Shown here one piece after another: positions 62,013 to 64,000 of a DNA stretch of 64,000 bases. The stretch comes from Stutzerimonas stutzeri. Lineage in GTDB: Bacteria > Pseudomonadota > Gammaproteobacteria > Pseudomonadales > Pseudomonadaceae. The translations under genes and the position numbers were made by a program. The notes under the pieces were generated by a model, which was not told the DNA's origin, did not search any database, and saw only the letters and a program-made list of their open reading frames with translations. The stretch is taken from positions 3,674,001 through 3,738,000 of the forward strand of contig NZ_CP046902.1 of assembly GCF_009789555.1 (NCBI RefSeq). The letters are read 5' to 3'. How positions within the stretch are numbered: position 1 is the stretch's first letter; every line of letters starts with the position of its first letter.

Positions 62013-62933
62013 TCACTGAGGATGTAGGGTGGAGCCATCGCCTGACGGGGCTGTGGCGCGAAACTCCACGCTCAGCAGCCGCTCATACACTTTGATCATC
62101 GCGCCCTTGTCACTGTCTCCATGGCCCTGGAGTATGGCGGTCTGATAGGTCGCCGTGGCGGCGGATAACACCGGTAGCGGAATGCCCATCTTCGCGCTCA
62201 ACCCGGCGCCATTGATGAGATCCTTGTAGGCATGTTTAAGCGGGTATCCACTGTTGAACTGGCCAGCCAGAATATGCGGCACGAAAAACTCCGAGGCGTA
62301 GCTACGGCCGGTTCCGCTGTTCACGATCGCCGCCACTTTCTCTGCGTTGAGGCCAAGCTTGACAGCCATCGGCAAGATTTCAGCAATCGCCGCGCAGTTG
62401 ATGTCGAACAACAGCTGATTGATGAGCTTGGCCAGTTGACCCGCACCTGCCGCGCCCATGTAGAGAATATTAGAGGCCATTCTTTCCAGGTGAGGAGCGA
62501 CCTCGTTGAACATCTGCTCGTTCCCGCCACACATGGCAGTCAACGTCCCGTCAGCGGCGCGGGAAGGCATGCCGGAAACCGGGGCGTCCAGAAAGTGGAT
62601 ACCCAATGCGGCCAATCTCGCTTCGATGCGCACGGTTAGCGCATAACTGATCGTGCTGGTATCGACGACGATGCTGTCGGGACGCATCCATTGCGCGAGA
62701 CCTTGAACCCCAAACAGAACCTGATCGACCACTTCATCATCGGGCAGTGACAAGAACACAAGGTCGCAGTCAGCCAGGGCGCGGCGATCATCGGTCGCGA
62801 ACGCTCCCTGCCGTTCTAACTCGGCGTAGGCCCGGCCACTGGCTGTATTGACCAATAAGCCGGGGTGAGAACGCAGCAGGTTGATTGCCATGGGCCTGCC
62901 CATCTGGCCAAGCCCGATGAATGCCATTTTCAT
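62013..62933 (-). CDS. 3-hydroxyisobutyrate dehydrogenase family oxidoreductase (GlxR/MmsB-like)
   Basis: A 306-residue beta-hydroxyacid dehydrogenase. Rossmann start MKMAFIGLGQMGRPMAINLL, substrate signature FLDAPVSGMPSRAADGTLTAMCGG, and catalytic Lys in GAGQLAKLINQLLFDINCAA (the usual GxxxxxKxxxN pattern). Family members reduce tartronate semialdehyde or oxidise 3-hydroxyisobutyrate. AGGGAA is 7 bases before ATG 62933. It appears intact although the two genes after it are destroyed. A divergent LysR gene probably regulates it. Confidence 0.9.
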   Translation of the reverse strand: MKMAFIGLGQMGRPMAINLLRSHPGLLVNTASGRAYAELERQGAFATDDRRALADCDLVFLSLPDDEVVDQVLFGVQGLAQWMRPDSIVVDTSTISYALTVRIEARLAALGIHFLDAPVSGMPSRAADGTLTAMCGGNEQMFNEVAPHLERMASNILYMGAAGAGQLAKLINQLLFDINCAAIAEILPMAVKLGLNAEKVAAIVNSGTGRSYASEFFVPHILAGQFNSGYPLKHAYKDLINGAGLSAKMGIPLPVLSAATATYQTAILQGHGDSDKGAMIKVYERLLSVEFRATAPSGDGSTLHPQ

Positions 62934-63318
62934 GTTGTATTCCCTGATTCGGTCAAATACGCGGAACAGCGCCATTGAGGGTCGTCGACTGTAAGAAATC
63001 AGAATCCACACCGGTGTCTGCTTGAGTGACCGGTTGCAGGAAAAACGCGTGGTAGCCACGATCGCCGGTCGGTATCACGATCGGCCTGGCTTCGGAACCG
63101 CGGCGCATTTCCTCATCCGAGGCCCGAGGTTTCACTCGAACCTTTTGGGTATCGGGAGGCAGGTCATCGTCAAAAGGCGTGGCGTCATATTCCGGTTTGC
63201 AGGTAACGCAATGTTGTGAGGCCAATGCTAGGAAGGCTTGCTTATCATGTGAAATATATTGTTATGATCATTTTCATCACAATTTGTGATGAAAATTGGA
63301 AACCCGGGCGCCTCCACC
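62934..63318. promoter_or_regulatory. Divergent promoter region between the dehydrogenase and LysR genes
   Basis: A 385-bp region. It contains a perfect 27-bp palindrome (63270-63296), a plus-strand TATGAT (63263-63268) in front of it and, on the minus strand, TTGTGA (63277-63282) spaced 18 bases from TATATT (63253-63258). A 90-codon minus-strand frame (62953-63225) starts only with TTG and lacks a ribosome binding site, so it is not called as a gene. Confidence 0.5.
63270..63296. promoter_or_regulatory. Perfect 27-bp palindrome, likely LysR operator
   Basis: Arms of 13 bases around a central T at 63283 (core TTTTCATCACAA and its complement). It includes the LysR motif T-N11-A as TCACAATTTGTGA and overlaps the putative -35 of the divergent dehydrogenase promoter, 23 bases before the regulator ATG. 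Confidence 0.65.
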
Positions 63319-64000
63319 ATGAATTTGAAAGCACTCAAATGCTGTGTCGAAATTGCTCGTCTCGGCAGCTTCACCAAAGCCGCTCAGTCGATGCACATCG
63401 CGCAGCCTGCATTGAGCATGGCCGTGACTCGCCTTGAGGAAGAACTGGGCGTCGTCCTGTTCAACCGTGCACCACGACAAATCACGGTCACGGCCGAAGG
63501 CCAATGCTTTCTAGCCCGTGTGAAACAGGGTCTATTGGAGCTGGAGATGGCGCGCCAGGAACTGCGCGATATGGCTCAACTGCACAGCGGCGAAATAAAA
63601 TTGGGCGTGCCGCCGATGTTTGGGATCAACTACGTCCCGGACCTGCTCAGCGCCTTCCGGGACGAATATCCGGGGATCGTGATGACGGTCATGGAAGGCA
63701 GCGCCGACGCGATCAGTCAACGCCTCGAAAACCGCGAAATCGACGTGGCGCTGCTCGAGTCGCGGCGCGTGGACAGTGCCTGGGAATCGGTACTGCTTGG
63801 CAATGACGAGATGGTGCTGTGCATGAGAGCGGATCATCCACTGGCCAATGAACCCCACCTCGAAGCTCATCAGCTGCAAGGCATAGAAATGGTGGTGTTC
63901 GATCAGACATTTCTGCAACGCCATCTGCTCGACGCCTTCTGCAGGACCGCCGGCAGCACCTATAGGATCGCATTGCAAAGCAATTTCGTGTCGCTGGTGA
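63319..64000 (+). CDS. LysR-family transcriptional regulator (cut by window end)
   Basis: The first 227 residues of an LTTR; the frame runs off the window. HTH domain MNLKALKCCVEIARLGSFTKAAQSMHIAQPALSMAVTRLEEELGVVLF followed by NRAPRQITVTAEG, and an effector domain beginning IKLGVPPMFGINYVPDLLSAF with EIDVALLESRRVDSAWES. This is the CynR/NAC-like subgroup pattern. Divergent from the hydroxyisobutyrate-dehydrogenase-like gene with a palindromic operator between them. Confidence 0.93.
   Translation, partial: MNLKALKCCVEIARLGSFTKAAQSMHIAQPALSMAVTRLEEELGVVLFNRAPRQITVTAEGQCFLARVKQGLLELEMARQELRDMAQLHSGEIKLGVPPMFGINYVPDLLSAFRDEYPGIVMTVMEGSADAISQRLENREIDVALLESRRVDSAWESVLLGNDEMVLCMRADHPLANEPHLEAHQLQGIEMVVFDQTFLQRHLLDAFCRTAGSTYRIALQSNFVSLV

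Noticed and set aside
62953..63225. 90-codon minus-strand frame upstream of the hydroxyisobutyrate-dehydrogenase-like gene
   Set aside because: Only a TTG start, no ribosome binding site, no domain; could be a gene remnant but cannot be supported.
1..64000. tRNA, rRNA, CRISPR arrays, integron sites or prophage genes
   Set aside because: I looked for CCA-ended cloverleaf-like runs, spaced direct repeats and phage structural genes while reading and saw none.

Overview
The window is GC-rich and densely packed with short intergenic gaps, good AGGAG-type ribosome binding sites and a gene set (aceK, cheV, slt, uup, recQ, cysK, plpD-type patatin, PslA-like EPS initiation) that points to a Pseudomonas-type gammaproteobacterium. 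The Pseudomonas stutzeri (Stutzerimonas) group is my best guess; this is inferred from gene content and was not checked by any search. I see no rRNA, tRNA, CRISPR array or prophage.

Layout. 1-30.8 kb is mostly core-like genome: an AraC-type regulator cut by the window start, an EamA exporter, an aldehyde dehydrogenase, a Rdx/SelW-type protein, a patatin/BamA-type outer-membrane lipase, a SlyA-like MarR regulator with a matching operator, RecQ, YecA- and YbaN-family proteins, TapT (DTW), a GST, a 41-residue small protein, AceK, two EamA transporters whose 3' ends overlap tail to tail, CysK, a DUF748-like protein, a MoxR-GFA-VWA operon with a good sigma70 promoter, a class II glutamine amidotransferase operon, a universal stress protein, Uup, Slt, a MOSC protein, CheV and a YegS-like lipid kinase.

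31.1-43.9 kb is an exopolysaccharide locus, all on the plus strand: PslA/WcaJ-like initiating transferase, LMW tyrosine phosphatase, Wzc-type BY-kinase, secreted GH5 glycosidase, polymerase-like membrane protein, GT2 and GT26 glycosyltransferases, Gmd and Rmd (GDP-D-rhamnose synthesis) and, after a 564-bp leader, a Wza-type export lipoprotein ending in a strong terminator. The parts fit a Wzy-dependent pathway, but no Wzx flippase is present. The wza leader carries two dyads and a consensus RsmA/CsrA site on the ribosome binding site.

44-50 kb holds a small acidic protein, a TonB-dependent siderophore-type receptor with a Fur-box-like dyad, an orphan curlin-repeat (amyloid-like) secreted protein, and a two-gene unit of a double winged-helix regulator and a small beta-propeller protein.

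50-59.3 kb is accessory-looking: PaiB-like, YcaC-like hydrolase with divergent LysR regulator, cupin, MocR-type regulator, a TlpA-like/ScsB-like thiol-redox pair and an AzoR-like flavoprotein. 59.4-61.1 kb is a complete IS1182-family insertion sequence. Beyond it lies a decaying catabolic operon: an unidentified C-terminal remnant, a truncated hydratase, an internally deleted isocitrate/isopropylmalate-type dehydrogenase, an intact 3-hydroxyisobutyrate-dehydrogenase-family gene, and a divergent LysR regulator (cut by the window end) with a perfect 27-bp palindrome in the shared promoter.
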